DNA of 64,000 bases from Bacteroidetes bacterium HLUCCA01 (GTDB taxonomy: Bacteria; Bacteroidota; Rhodothermia; Balneolales; HLUCCA01): contig LIHN01000001.1 of assembly GCA_001314545.1 (NCBI GenBank), positions 960,180 through 1,024,179 of the forward strand. The letters are read 5' to 3'. The notes beneath the pieces were generated by a model. That model was not told the origin of the DNA and did no database searches. It saw nothing but the letters and a program-made list of their open reading frames with translations. This document shows, piece after piece, positions 1-10,281 of this stretch. The stretch's first letter is position 1. Each line of letters begins with the position of its first letter. The translations under genes and the position numbers were made by a program.

Positions 1-1160
1 AGGTCGAGGAACACGTCATCGCGGACCACCAGGGCAACGATGTCAGAAAAACGCAAAGAAAAGTCCTGCATTGAACCGTCAGCCCGTAACGGATATCGGC
101 CGGTATTGAAGGTCGAAAAGAACCGCTGCACACTCCAGTTTCCGCTTTCGGTGTAGATCAGCGTCTGGTCGGCAAGGGTACGGATGGCTTCAAGTTCGGG
201 CTGGGATGCATCGGCCTGACGGATACGCTCCCACAAGGTACCTGAGGGCGTATCCTGTTTGTACAAATCGAAGAGGTGCGGTACGATGGCATTGAATACC
301 TCCCGACTGGTCTCCACCTGCAGCGGCGACATACGGTCGTTCACAAACACCGCAGCCTGCTGCATCGCTTTGGTATTGTAGAGTACTTTTCGGGCAGAGA
401 CCGACCGGTTGGCCCGGTCCAGCGGGGTTAATCGGGCTTGCACTATGTTGCTCACCATAAATACGAACCACTGATTGTTGTAAAAAACAGGATCGGATGG
501 CGTGTTGATTTCGAGGTCTTGCAGATGTCCGAGTAATTCAGGATCCAGCTCAACGGCCGGCGTGCGGTCGTGAGTAAAAAACTCATCTACCTGATCTGGT
601 GAAAGGTTGAAAACGTCACTGGCATATCGGGCAGCAACGGTTTCGAAGGGTTCATCCCGCAGTTCATCGCGTAACTGCAGCGCCTGCAGCCGACCCGGAG
701 CCGGTAAAAACTTAAACTCGACCGAAACGGCCGACTTATTGACCTCGTGTTCAATTTCTTCGGGGGTGATTTCAATCTGGCTGAGAACAAAATGATTGAA
801 TACTTCCTCAATAATGCGCTCTTCCCGCAGGGTCTGTACGGCTCGTTGTACCGCGGCCACGGTATCCAGCTGCAGCTCATACCCACGCCGGGCCAACAGC
901 ACTTCGGTAATCATGTGGTTCAGGTAGGCTTCTCTGCGATGTTCGGCAGGCAAGAGATGAGGGTAGCCGAACTCGTAATTCAGCTGAAATTCCCGGGCAG
1001 TGATTACCTGATCGCCCACGCGGGCGAGTACCGGTTCATCCACGGGCTGCGGACCTGCCGGCGTACAGGACGTCAGCAGCCATCCGGCAGTCAGGAGTAC
1101 CACGTATCTCAAAATGACCCCTACAAAAGGCGCGTCATGCAGATTGTTTTTTGCAGTCAT
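1..1160 (-). CDS. SurA/parvulin-like lipoprotein (partial, runs off left edge)
   Basis: The reading frame is open from an ATG at 1160 to the window edge (about 386 codons), so the C-terminus is missing. The N-terminus is a lipoprotein signal (hydrophobic run ending LLTSC, Cys at residue 32). It is followed by VLARVGDQVITAREF, which is the typical opening of SurA/PrsA-type periplasmic peptidyl-prolyl isomerases and chaperones, and then a helical SurA_N-like region. Residues about 130-230 (EFKFLPAP ... FETVAARYASD ... QWFVFMVSNIVQ) have the layout of a parvulin domain but are divergent, so isomerase activity is uncertain. It lies downstream of a T9SS cargo gene but behind a strong hairpin at 1254-1285, so it is probably a separate or weakly coupled unit. 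A role in folding outer-membrane or secreted proteins is inferred from family and context. Confidence 0.72.
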   Translation of the reverse strand, partial: MTAKNNLHDAPFVGVILRYVVLLTAGWLLTSCTPAGPQPVDEPVLARVGDQVITAREFQLNYEFGYPHLLPAEHRREAYLNHMITEVLLARRGYELQLDTVAAVQRAVQTLREERIIEEVFNHFVLSQIEITPEEIEHEVNKSAVSVEFKFLPAPGRLQALQLRDELRDEPFETVAARYASDVFNLSPDQVDEFFTHDRTPAVELDPELLGHLQDLEINTPSDPVFYNNQWFVFMVSNIVQARLTPLDRANRSVSARKVLYNTKAMQQAAVFVNDRMSPLQVETSREVFNAIVPHLFDLYKQDTPSGTLWERIRQADASQPELEAIRTLADQTLIYTESGNWSVQRFFSTFNTGRYPLRADGSMQDFSLRFSDIVALVVRDDVFLD

Positions 1161-1253
1161 ACGGTGTTCGAACGTTGGAGGGACTACCACAACGATGCAG
1201 CCATCCCGGGCACTGCGCCCATCGGTGGATATACCCTGAATTATGAAACAGAT

Positions 1254-1285
1254 ACAGCCGGACCGCTTTCACACGGTCCGGCTGT
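1254..1285 (-). terminator. Rho-independent-type hairpin after PPC-repeat T9SS gene
   Basis: A perfect 12-bp inverted repeat (acagccggaccg / cggtccggctgt) encloses an 8-nt loop. It lies 21 nt beyond the stop codon of the upstream gene, read on the minus strand. The strand after the stem is moderately T-rich (atctgtttcat) rather than a clean T tract. Confidence 0.7.
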
Positions 1286-1306
1286 TAGTGTATTTAAGCT
1301 ATACCT

Positions 1307-4300
1307 TTATTTAATCAGCAGCATTTTGCGTGTGATTACAGTACTGCCAGCCTGCAGTCGGTACACATAAACGCCCGATGCCAGCGATGAGGCATCAAAA
1401 TTGACGGTATACTGTCCTGCTGTCTGCTGCCCCTGTACCAGCGTAGCTACCCGCTGACCCAGCACATTGTACACCTGCAGGGTGACTTCCGCATGCTCGC
1501 CGATGCTGTAGCGGATGTTCGTAGTCGGGTTAAACGGATTTGGATAGTTCTGATCCAGGCTGAATGAATACACCTGACCGGCTTCCTCATCAATGGAAAC
1601 CTCGGACGGACCAAGTCGGGTGATTGCAAATTTGTACTCACCACGCGCCGGGTCAACGATACGGTTTGATGAATCGTTTCTGGGCGGAACGTGGGCATCC
1701 TGACCAATTACCAGGAAGTAATAAGTACCACTCTCCGGAACGACGTAGGTGATTTTCGAGTGCCAGTCAAAACCGCCGTCATCGTTGGTGGCCAGCTGGT
1801 TGCCCTCAGCATCGTACAGATACATAAAGGCGTCAAAGTCTCTCGGCCACAGTGCCCCGTCAAACGGCGCCGTCTCTGCTATGAGGGTATCCCCGGCATT
1901 GGCCGTAACCTGATAGTAGTCCAGATCATCATGGAAACCTTCTACATCTTCGTCGTAGAGCATATAGGAGTAGAAAACACCATCGGTAGAGTGGTCACCC
2001 AATGCAGCGGCCTGCTCAATGGTGTTATTGGGCTCCATGGTGTCTTTCAATGCCGTGATGTCGTTGCTCTTCATGTATACCCGATAGACGGCACCGGACA
2101 GTGCTGCATTCGGTGTGAGCTGCAGGTAATAGTCCGCCGTTTCTTCAGGAATGAAGTTAATCTTGAAGTTATTACCGCCATAACGTGTGATGAAAGAACC
2201 GCCATCGGCCAGCAGATTGGTTGATGTGTCATCTACCCGGTATAATGCCACATTCATTCCGGCCTGTGCATCGTCAATCACGGAGCGCAGGTGATAGATA
2301 CGACCTTCCTGCATGGTTAAGCGGAGGATATCAACATCGTCCTCATCAGCGAACGTGGCGTTAACGAAGGACCGGTCGGCCAACGGATTGCTGTCCGCTC
2401 CGGCGAAGGTATTATTCGGCTCGTTCTCGTCGTAGGATGCAGCTACATTCAGGATGTAGTCACCACGACGCGGGGAACGGTCATCTCCACCGCCCGGACC
2501 ACGACTATTGGCCACCTGCAGGAAAAATTCCCCATCAGCTTCTGGAGTATAGCTCAGACGCGAATACCAGCCCATACCACCATCGTCATCGCCCAGGATT
2601 TCATTGCCTTCAGCGTCAAATAGTCGCAGACGGGTATCATTGTCGCGATCCCAAAGCTCCGGATTGGCACTGGACTGCGTATTTCCAGGTACCGGCTTGG
2701 TTTCGGCAACCATACGGATACCCGCTTTCAGATCCAGCATGAAATAATCCAGATCCCCATAAAACCGCAGGCTGTCTGCATTGAACTGCGCAAACATCTG
2801 ATCGGTACCGTCCATGAGATAAGCTCCCAAAGCACGGGCTTCTTCAATGGTGTTATCCGGTTCCCGTTTTTCGGCCAGTGCGGCAAAATCAGGCGTTTCA
2901 CGCGAAAGGATTTTATACGCACCAACACCGCCGCTTATGCGCAAATAGTAGGTTTTATCTTCGGTGGGGATGATACTGGCAATCTTGAAATTGTCGCCGG
3001 GATAGTTATTCGCCCAGCCACTTTCGTCCATGATGGTTTCCCCGTCGACTTCATCGAAGAAAGCAACACTCAGTGGCCCGCCGGTTTCATTGTCGACACT
3101 GCGGAAGGAGTACAGGCTGCCGGCTTTCAGGTCGAAGCGGAAATAATCCACATCGTCTGCAGTGAGGGAAGCCTCGTAGAGCTGACCAATAGCTGTACGT
3201 GTCGCGTTGGCGAAGGTATTGTTGGGCTCACGCTCTTCAAATGGCTCACCACCGGAGATAACGTAGAAACCTGCACCACCGGCATTGGCAGCTTCAACAC
3301 GCACCACGAAGGTACCCTGACCGGATGGGGTATGACTCAGGCTTCCGTTGTCCGAAGTTGCAATTTCCACCAATCCGTCCGTAAGCAGGGTGATGCGCGG
3401 AGCAAAATCTTCAACAAAGTCTTCCGACGTACCGCGAACCGTGATGGTGAATTCGTCGGACGTGGTGAAATGGTAATGATCAACATCACCCGCCGGGAAA
3501 ATCATGGCTCGTTGCGACGCTGCTCCGGGACCTACCGGAAGAACCGTCTGCGTAAGGGCATCGGCCAGGGTGTTGTCCGGCTCATTGGCAATGCGACCCT
3601 GAAAGATCTGCCCTTTGTCGATGGCGCCCATCTGGTAGTCGCCGGCTGAAGCGGAGGTCAGCTCAACGATATAGGCACCGGTTTTCTCCGGAACAAAGCC
3701 TTCAATGACAAAGTCATTGCCTTGTCGGCGAACCTGGATGTTATTGGCTGCTACCAAATCGTCGGAACGCGTTACCGTATTGTTCGGTCCATCGGCCGAT
3801 TCATGGAAAATTCGCACGTTAATATCGCTGCTTACCGTTGAGTTGGTTGTAAACAGGGTGTACATGCGCAGTTCATGCAGGAAAAACCGGTAATGATCAA
3901 CGTCGGAAGCACCGGAGAAGGAAGCGGTTTCCAGTGACAGTTGATTGGTCTCTGCATTCAGTACCGTTGCTGTTTCCGGTGTGTTGTTGGGCTCGAACTC
4001 AGCCCGGGTATTGGAATATTGGTAGGCATAAATTTTGTACATGCCCCGACCCGGATCACTGTTATCTACATTGCGGGTCTCCGGGTTGGCCTGTGTGAGC
4101 GTTCGGGTATTGGAAGCCCACATACCAGCCCAGACTACCAGGGGGCCGTCCACGTTGAGGTTGAACTCCGCCAGACGCTCCGGAGTGAGCACCAGTCTTG
4201 CATGGATATTATTGGGACCATCATGTGTCTCACGGGCACCGTCATCATCTTCAACCAGTATCTGGGAGAAATCACCGTTATAGATACGGTTACGCGTGTC

Positions 4301-5395
4301 CGTCATCCGACCGCTTCCCGGACCGATATCGCCACTATTGGTTCGGTACCAGCCAAAAAACGGAACAGTTTCCACAACCAGGGTGTGATCCTGCTTATAG
4401 TTCACAAAGAACAGATCTACATCTTCATCCCCTTCGTTGAGCAGCTGGGGGTATACCGCATTCGACTGCGAGGGCAATGCTGGGGTGGCTACCTTTACGG
4501 TATCCGGATTGTAAAGCATATAGGAACGCGGAACCCCGTCTGTTGCCAGTGTTGCCTGCGGATCTGCAATATTACCAATCAGACTTGAAAACGGGTAATC
4601 GGGCTCTTTAACGTCTACCCACGGCTCAAGGGGTACGGCATATGCGGTAATGTTGTACTGGCCCACCGCCTCGTCTTCATTGAACACCCACAGGTAGTAG
4701 GTACCGGTAATTTTCTCATTGGTAGCCGGATCAATAGGAGCTGTCCAGCCGGAGAGCCGGAACAGTCCCGCTCCGCCACGACCATCGGTATCCCGGCCCA
4801 GAATATCGCCGGACATCTGATCGTTACCGGTAATACCGTTGAAATCTTCTACCAGGGTTGTATCCAGATCGGATTCGTGAAACAGGCGCATACCCACCCC
4901 AATAGCACTGCCATCAGGTGCGGTACCGTGCAGGCCGTTGAAGTAGTACATCATGGTGGTGTCTACCGTAAATGCGTAGACATCAATATCGCCGGGGGTG
5001 TTGAACTCAGCGGTCACCAGCCTGCCGAAGTAGTCGGACTGCAGCAATCCGGGCTGCACAAGCACATCGTCCAGGTTGTCGGCCGTATTGAAAAAATCAT
5101 TGGGCTCACGCTCGGCACGGGCCACAAACGGCGAATCGATCCAGTTGTCCATATTGTTGATCAACGGACTTAACTGAATATATTTTGATAACGACGATGA
5201 TTTCTGGTGTTCGATGCGTGCCTGTTCCAGGGCTGCGGCGTCACCGCCGGTTTTATCCAGAATTTCGGCATAGTGTTCGCCGTAGATTTGCTGCAAATGG
5301 GCATCGGGGGCCGGAACTCGTTGGGCTAACGAGCTCTGGACACCGAACCCAAGGGTCAGCAGACCTGCAAGTGCGTAACGGTAGAGGGTTTTCAT
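1307..5395 (-). CDS. Large secreted PPC-repeat protein with T9SS sorting domain
   Basis: 1362 aa with an N-terminal Sec signal (MKTLYRYALAGLLTLGFG, cleavage near AQ). The body consists of about seven or eight bacterial pre-peptidase C-terminal (PPC) type beta domains. Each opens with an (R/N/M)EPN(N/D)T signature (near residues 97, 470, 600, 745, 860, 1000 and 1115) and continues with DVDYF-like strands. The last 85 residues are a T9SS type A sorting domain (YPNPFNPTT, VYNVLGQRVATL, SGVYVYRLQAG, terminal KMLLIK). It is therefore expected to be exported by Sec, moved over the outer membrane by T9SS and anchored at the surface. No catalytic domain is visible. It is last of four genes read in the same direction, 43 nt after the PorV-like gene. 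A binding or adhesive role is inference. Confidence 0.85.
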   Translation of the reverse strand: MKTLYRYALAGLLTLGFGVQSSLAQRVPAPDAHLQQIYGEHYAEILDKTGGDAAALEQARIEHQKSSSLSKYIQLSPLINNMDNWIDSPFVARAEREPNDFFNTADNLDDVLVQPGLLQSDYFGRLVTAEFNTPGDIDVYAFTVDTTMMYYFNGLHGTAPDGSAIGVGMRLFHESDLDTTLVEDFNGITGNDQMSGDILGRDTDGRGGAGLFRLSGWTAPIDPATNEKITGTYYLWVFNEDEAVGQYNITAYAVPLEPWVDVKEPDYPFSSLIGNIADPQATLATDGVPRSYMLYNPDTVKVATPALPSQSNAVYPQLLNEGDEDVDLFFVNYKQDHTLVVETVPFFGWYRTNSGDIGPGSGRMTDTRNRIYNGDFSQILVEDDDGARETHDGPNNIHARLVLTPERLAEFNLNVDGPLVVWAGMWASNTRTLTQANPETRNVDNSDPGRGMYKIYAYQYSNTRAEFEPNNTPETATVLNAETNQLSLETASFSGASDVDHYRFFLHELRMYTLFTTNSTVSSDINVRIFHESADGPNNTVTRSDDLVAANNIQVRRQGNDFVIEGFVPEKTGAYIVELTSASAGDYQMGAIDKGQIFQGRIANEPDNTLADALTQTVLPVGPGAASQRAMIFPAGDVDHYHFTTSDEFTITVRGTSEDFVEDFAPRITLLTDGLVEIATSDNGSLSHTPSGQGTFVVRVEAANAGGAGFYVISGGEPFEEREPNNTFANATRTAIGQLYEASLTADDVDYFRFDLKAGSLYSFRSVDNETGGPLSVAFFDEVDGETIMDESGWANNYPGDNFKIASIIPTEDKTYYLRISGGVGAYKILSRETPDFAALAEKREPDNTIEEARALGAYLMDGTDQMFAQFNADSLRFYGDLDYFMLDLKAGIRMVAETKPVPGNTQSSANPELWDRDNDTRLRLFDAEGNEILGDDDGGMGWYSRLSYTPEADGEFFLQVANSRGPGGGDDRSPRRGDYILNVAASYDENEPNNTFAGADSNPLADRSFVNATFADEDDVDILRLTMQEGRIYHLRSVIDDAQAGMNVALYRVDDTSTNLLADGGSFITRYGGNNFKINFIPEETADYYLQLTPNAALSGAVYRVYMKSNDITALKDTMEPNNTIEQAAALGDHSTDGVFYSYMLYDEDVEGFHDDLDYYQVTANAGDTLIAETAPFDGALWPRDFDAFMYLYDAEGNQLATNDDGGFDWHSKITYVVPESGTYYFLVIGQDAHVPPRNDSSNRIVDPARGEYKFAITRLGPSEVSIDEEAGQVYSFSLDQNYPNPFNPTTNIRYSIGEHAEVTLQVYNVLGQRVATLVQGQQTAGQYTVNFDASSLASGVYVYRLQAGSTVITRKMLLIK

Positions 5396-5438
5396 AGTAA
5401 GTGTGTGTGGTTATGGTGTTGCTGAAAGACGCGTTGTT

Positions 5439-6473
5439 CTATAATTGAATGCTCATGGATATGCGATGAGCACTTCCCAACATTCCCCACTCAGAGAAGG
5501 CATAGTCGAAGGCAAACCGTTGCCGGCTGTCCAGCATGTACTGTATGCCTAATCCCAGTGTGAGGCCGTTGATCTGATCTTTTTCAAAGAGGTTCTGATA
5601 CCCAGAACGGATGAAAAAGAAGTCTTTGAACCCGAGTTCGAGTCCAAGATTCATACTTTCGGTCGACCCGGTTGGGTGCATGAGATCTACGGCAGATACA
5701 CTGCTGAAATCCCCGAAGGTGCGTTCATACGCCAGTCCGAACCGAAAAATTTGTGGGAGCGGATAACTGTTGGTTATATAGCGTACCGGGATATCCGTAA
5801 CGCCCTGGTTGTTCGGATCCGGATCAATGATATCAACCAGATTCTTGCCATCCATCTGCAGGTCGCCCCCGAAATTGGAGATACTGGACCCCATCGTAAG
5901 ACCGTTCAACGGGGTTTGGTAGGTAACCCCGAAATCGAAGCCCAGACCGGTGGCGCGTTCACTCCAGATGCGCTGGTTGATGTATTTTACTGTGGCTCCG
6001 AAGGCAAATTCAGGAATGATCAGCAGTCCCACGGAAAGACCGGCTGCGTAATCACGGGCGTCATACATTTCCCCGGTCAGACTTCCGTCGTAAGATCGTA
6101 CCGGTTGCTCAGGAATCCCCAGGGTGGTAAAACTGCCTCCCAATACAAAACGGGTACCGGCCAGTGGCACGGCTACACTGGCATAGTTGAATTCCGTTTC
6201 AGCCAGCCATTGGGTATGGCTGACCGATACCGCAGTTGTGCGCAGAAAAGCTAATCCGGAGGGGTTCCAGTACATCATGTCCGGATTGCCCCGCATGGCG
6301 GTATAAGCTCCCCCCATGGCTTCAGCACGGGCATTCACGCCAACTTCCAGAAAAGCCGCCGCTACGGTGCCTTTGTTGCTGACATTGCTCACCAGGTCGG
6401 ACTGCGCTGACGCAGCAGTTGCAAAACTGAACAATCCGGTTGCAAGCAGTATGATTCTTTGAAAACGTTTCAT
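5439..6473 (-). CDS. PorV/PorQ-family outer-membrane protein
   Basis: 344 aa from the ATG at 6473. A longer frame from 6554 exists but overlaps the upstream gene and has no signal peptide. The protein starts MKRFQRIILLATGLFSFATA and is cleaved near AQS. It then has the family signature of UPF0164/PorV-PorQ proteins: AAAFLEVGVNARAEAMGGAYTA followed by NPDMMYWNPSGLA, and alternating beta strands up to the C-terminal SMSIQL. PorV is the outer-membrane shuttle that receives T9SS cargo and delivers it to the attachment complex, and PorQ-like paralogues often sit beside cargo genes. The start lies 7 nt after the stop of the 1266-aa cargo-like gene, so it is co-transcribed. It probably serves the two secreted products of this operon. 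Confidence 0.82.
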   Translation of the reverse strand: MKRFQRIILLATGLFSFATAASAQSDLVSNVSNKGTVAAAFLEVGVNARAEAMGGAYTAMRGNPDMMYWNPSGLAFLRTTAVSVSHTQWLAETEFNYASVAVPLAGTRFVLGGSFTTLGIPEQPVRSYDGSLTGEMYDARDYAAGLSVGLLIIPEFAFGATVKYINQRIWSERATGLGFDFGVTYQTPLNGLTMGSSISNFGGDLQMDGKNLVDIIDPDPNNQGVTDIPVRYITNSYPLPQIFRFGLAYERTFGDFSSVSAVDLMHPTGSTESMNLGLELGFKDFFFIRSGYQNLFEKDQINGLTLGLGIQYMLDSRQRFAFDYAFSEWGMLGSAHRISMSIQL

Positions 6474-6480
6474 GATTGGG

Positions 6481-9400
6481 TTATTTAATAAGTGCAAAAC
6501 GACCCACCTTCTCGCCGATACCGGGGGCATCAATGTGATAGATGTACACTCCAAAAGCTACATTCAGACCATCATCGCTTTTCAGGTCCCAGCTGGCCAT
6601 GCTGTTCACTCCATCGCCGCTGTGATGAATGGTTTTAACCAACCTTCCGCTGGTTGTGAAGATGCGGATGGTGCACACGGAAGGCAGTTTGCGGAAATCA
6701 ATGCGTTGTTCTCCCCGACCCGGTAAGGCTGTAGCCCGTGATTCCAGAGGATTCACGGCGATGTAGGGGTCAGGAGCAACATAAATCTCGTCCAGAACCC
6801 CGGGCTCCATACTTTCCTGCAGGCGGTTACCCGATACGGTAAACCGTATAATGTCCGAGCTGTTAAAGGGCTTGTCTGTGGTCATCAGGAAGCGGTCACC
6901 GGTTACGGGCATGACCTGCTCATAGAGCGTATTGAGCTCGTCACGGTAGGCCAGCGGACTCTGAAACCCGGCCAGGGCAATATTCAGCCCGGGCACATTG
7001 TTCAACGAGTCCTGTACAGACGGATACCAGTCGGCAATTCCGTTGAGGAAATCGCCTAGTCGCCTGCCGGTGAGGTTGTTCCCATAAGGACGATTTTGCA
7101 ACCCTCTTACCTGGTACACGGCCAGGGTATCATACAGCTCGCCGGCCTCCCTTCGGATGTCGGACACCCTGCTCAGCATGGCTTCCGGAGCATTGAACCG
7201 AAACCGCCAGGACGATCCGGTATATACCGTGCCAAATGGCGTATTTACCGAACTGATCCGCAGATCAAAGACGTCGCCGGGACTCAATACACCGGGTATC
7301 GTATCCTGCGGGAAGAGTACCGGACTCGATTCACTCACGGTCAGGGGTACCTTAAAGGCATTGTTGGGATTGGTCACATCCCAGACTTCATAGTTGACCG
7401 GAATACGGGTTGCAGCCGAAATCGACCGTGAGGTATCCGCGCCCAGCTCACCAACCCGCAGCTCATAATCACGCGGCACACGGGTATTACCGGATCCATC
7501 AACCCCAACCTGTACCTCCATAGACGGCCTGCGGGCACGGTCGACATTGCGTAACCACCCGGTTGTGGCCACTTCGGGCCTGGGCGGATTGGTTACCTTG
7601 ATTTTCATACCGTCATATACCTCCACATTCAGCGCGGGAATATTGAATATATCCGCATCCGTGTGGGCCGGATCATGGGTTGCCAGCACTTCATTCGTGG
7701 TCACATTCCGGAAGGTGAACCCGTTGGTCAGTCCGTGATCGAGCAGCAGCGAATCCAGATTACGGTATCGGTTATCATCGGTGAAGGTAAACTCGTAGGT
7801 GTGACCATCGGGGTTCACAAATTCAGGAAGCACAAAAGTGACATCCACCCTGCCGGTTCCGGTACCATCCACCCGTTCCACGCCCGGTCCGTCCAGTTCC
7901 GGCTCCACATACTGCACCGATGCAGGCTGAGGCGTTACAACTGCGGTATTTTTACCTTGTGTAATGACCCGTTCAAAAATATCTACTTCAATGACCTTGC
8001 CCGACTCCGTGGGCGAAATCGGGGTCAGATTGGGCAGCTGCGATATACCGTCGTCAAAGAAATTATCAGCATATCCATGGTCAACGGAAGCCACCGCATA
8101 GTAATACGTCCTGCCATTTTGCACATCCCGGTCAATAAAGGAATACTCCAGTCCGGAATCCGAGCCCATGTCATAACTGACACCGAACTCACCGATGGGT
8201 ACAGGATGGGCACCGGTCAACCCATTTTCAATGTCAAACTGTGCGATGGGCTCCCAAAGCAGCGGATTGCCAAAGGCATCACTTATCGTCTTGATGTCGT
8301 TAAATTCTGGATCCGTACTGCGATAGACCTTGTACATTTCAAAATCGAAGCCGTAAATCGGATCACGTGAACGCTCGGCAGCATCATCCCACACCAGCCT
8401 TACCTCACCATCGCCGGCTGAAGCCCTGAGAAACGGCTCGTTCGGGGGCTGGGCAAAATTGAAATCGGCATCATAGATATTCTGCATGGTATTTTTGCTG
8501 CGCAGGATATCATTGAAATCGTTACCGGCCAGGTAGGCAATGGCAAAGCGCTCGGTTTGCTCGCGGGGCAATTTGATTTTGCCGGAGCTGTATACATAGA
8601 TGATATCCGCTGTTTCGGAGGGAATGATGAACTGGGAGGGCGGTACGGGCTGGATGTAGTCATTCCAAAACACCTCGTCATCCTGGATGTCCCGGGTAAA
8701 ATCACCCGGCGTGCGGATCACCATATTCGTCAGGCCAATCTGGTCGATCTCATCATTGTCTGTGATTTCGAAATTGGGCTCGCCGAGATCAGGCCTGCCG
8801 TTGGCTTCAGTGCCGTCCGGATCCGGACCGGGCCAGCCTTCGTCCTCCGGACCCAGGCCGTCCGAGCCTACATCGTCCCAGATAATGTCAATCCCGATAT
8901 CAAATACGCCGTTGCCGTTCACATCCTCCCAGGCTCGCCAGTCACCATCGTTGTCAATACCGTCAAACTGGGATTCGTCTACCAGTCCGTTGCGGTCATT
9001 ATCGATGCCGTCTTCGGCATTTCCCGGACTCAGCAAAAAGCCGACAGCCCCGTAGCCAACCCGAAATCCATTGCGTACCAGCGGGGTCTTAAGCCATTGA
9101 TAGGTAATGTTTTCATTGGTATCAAAAAAAGCTTCGTTATTTCCGGTCTGCCCGGCAATGTCATAATCCACAATCTGAAACATGATGAGTTCATCAATGT
9201 CATTGCGGGATATGTTGGTTATGTCATAGGTAGCTATAAAAATATCTTCTGCCAGAATACTGGCCCACTGATACTGACGGGTTGACACTTCAAGCCCGAT
9301 TCCACGACGGCCGCCCTGTGCCCAGCTTCGGGTATCCGGTTCTGTTGTTCCAGGCAAATAAAAGGGATAGTAGGGGTAATTGTCATTGTCGCGATCGTCG

Positions 9401-10281
9401 GTGACATAGTAGGATTCCTGATCGGCGCGCACGAAAGCACCGTAAAATCCATTCCACCTGCCGGCACGTAATCCGGGACGTACCTCCCCGGGCATACGGT
9501 CATCCCCGGGATAGGAGCCCACCGGCCAGAAGGCAGGCCATGTTTCCGGCAGGTGCGACATGGCCGTGTACTCGATGCGGTTTTCGATGGGGAAGGTGAA
9601 CCCATCGGCTCCTGCCGACTGTACTGCAAAAGCGTCTTCGGTGAGCCCGCCTACAAAATAATACCCCGCAGCTTCCAGTCGGGCACGGTCGTCCGCGTTG
9701 TCGTTGAGCCGGTTAGCCGAATTTCGGCTCCCGTACATATTGTAGTAACCGGGCATGGGCGTAAAGAAATACTGGTGCGAACCCGACGGATCACGGTCGC
9801 CGCCGCCACGATTATAGCTCTCTGACAAGATGACAAACGTATCCCCGTTGTCATCGGTAACCCTGGCACCGATACCAAAGGTCATGGTATGACCATACCG
9901 AACCCCGGAACCCCTCGGCCAGATGATATTATTCGGGGTTACAAAGCTGCCCCAATATCCGGCGCTCACGTTCAGGTTGGTTACAAAGGGTACCTGCAGC
10001 AGGTTCCCGGTATGCAGACCCCCACGCAAAAAATTCCGGAACGAGAGGTTTCCCGTATTCTGAACACTGCCTGAGGAGGTTCCTGCCCTGCGCTCAAAAC
10101 GCTGCATATCGCGCTGTAAATCGTCCAGATCCCGATTCAGCCGGCGCTCTTCAGGCAGGTCATTTTTGATTTGTGCCAACGCTGCTGCCGGTTGATATGC
10201 GTGTGCAGATAGCATGAGCATCAGCATGCCGGAAAACAGACCTATGACGTGAAACGTACGAAACATGGGTTGGATATGCAT
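6481..10281 (-). CDS. Large secreted protein with C-terminal T9SS-like domain
   Basis: 1266 aa. The ATG at 10281 overlaps the TAA stop of the TonB receptor gene (TAATG), so translation is probably coupled. A second ATG at 10266 gives a cleaner signal peptide (MFRTFHVIGLFSGMLMLMLSAHA). Visible parts are a coiled, charged segment at residues 30-70 (EERRLNRDLDDLQRDMQRFE); an Asp/Asn-rich calcium-binding-like stretch at about 430-530 (DGIDNDRNGLVDE, DVNGNGVFDIGID); a fibronectin-III-like segment near 630 (GDGEVRLVWDDAAE ... YKVYRSTD); and a C-terminal strand set (IFTTSGRLVKTIHHSG ... GVYIYHI ... GRFALIK) that resembles a T9SS/FlgD-like sorting domain. No enzyme motif is recognised. Proteins of this size commonly lie between a TonB receptor and a PorV-like gene in related bacteria, and their function is not known. 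Confidence 0.78.
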   Translation of the reverse strand: MHIQPMFRTFHVIGLFSGMLMLMLSAHAYQPAAALAQIKNDLPEERRLNRDLDDLQRDMQRFERRAGTSSGSVQNTGNLSFRNFLRGGLHTGNLLQVPFVTNLNVSAGYWGSFVTPNNIIWPRGSGVRYGHTMTFGIGARVTDDNGDTFVILSESYNRGGGDRDPSGSHQYFFTPMPGYYNMYGSRNSANRLNDNADDRARLEAAGYYFVGGLTEDAFAVQSAGADGFTFPIENRIEYTAMSHLPETWPAFWPVGSYPGDDRMPGEVRPGLRAGRWNGFYGAFVRADQESYYVTDDRDNDNYPYYPFYLPGTTEPDTRSWAQGGRRGIGLEVSTRQYQWASILAEDIFIATYDITNISRNDIDELIMFQIVDYDIAGQTGNNEAFFDTNENITYQWLKTPLVRNGFRVGYGAVGFLLSPGNAEDGIDNDRNGLVDESQFDGIDNDGDWRAWEDVNGNGVFDIGIDIIWDDVGSDGLGPEDEGWPGPDPDGTEANGRPDLGEPNFEITDNDEIDQIGLTNMVIRTPGDFTRDIQDDEVFWNDYIQPVPPSQFIIPSETADIIYVYSSGKIKLPREQTERFAIAYLAGNDFNDILRSKNTMQNIYDADFNFAQPPNEPFLRASAGDGEVRLVWDDAAERSRDPIYGFDFEMYKVYRSTDPEFNDIKTISDAFGNPLLWEPIAQFDIENGLTGAHPVPIGEFGVSYDMGSDSGLEYSFIDRDVQNGRTYYYAVASVDHGYADNFFDDGISQLPNLTPISPTESGKVIEVDIFERVITQGKNTAVVTPQPASVQYVEPELDGPGVERVDGTGTGRVDVTFVLPEFVNPDGHTYEFTFTDDNRYRNLDSLLLDHGLTNGFTFRNVTTNEVLATHDPAHTDADIFNIPALNVEVYDGMKIKVTNPPRPEVATTGWLRNVDRARRPSMEVQVGVDGSGNTRVPRDYELRVGELGADTSRSISAATRIPVNYEVWDVTNPNNAFKVPLTVSESSPVLFPQDTIPGVLSPGDVFDLRISSVNTPFGTVYTGSSWRFRFNAPEAMLSRVSDIRREAGELYDTLAVYQVRGLQNRPYGNNLTGRRLGDFLNGIADWYPSVQDSLNNVPGLNIALAGFQSPLAYRDELNTLYEQVMPVTGDRFLMTTDKPFNSSDIIRFTVSGNRLQESMEPGVLDEIYVAPDPYIAVNPLESRATALPGRGEQRIDFRKLPSVCTIRIFTTSGRLVKTIHHSGDGVNSMASWDLKSDDGLNVAFGVYIYHIDAPGIGEKVGRFALIK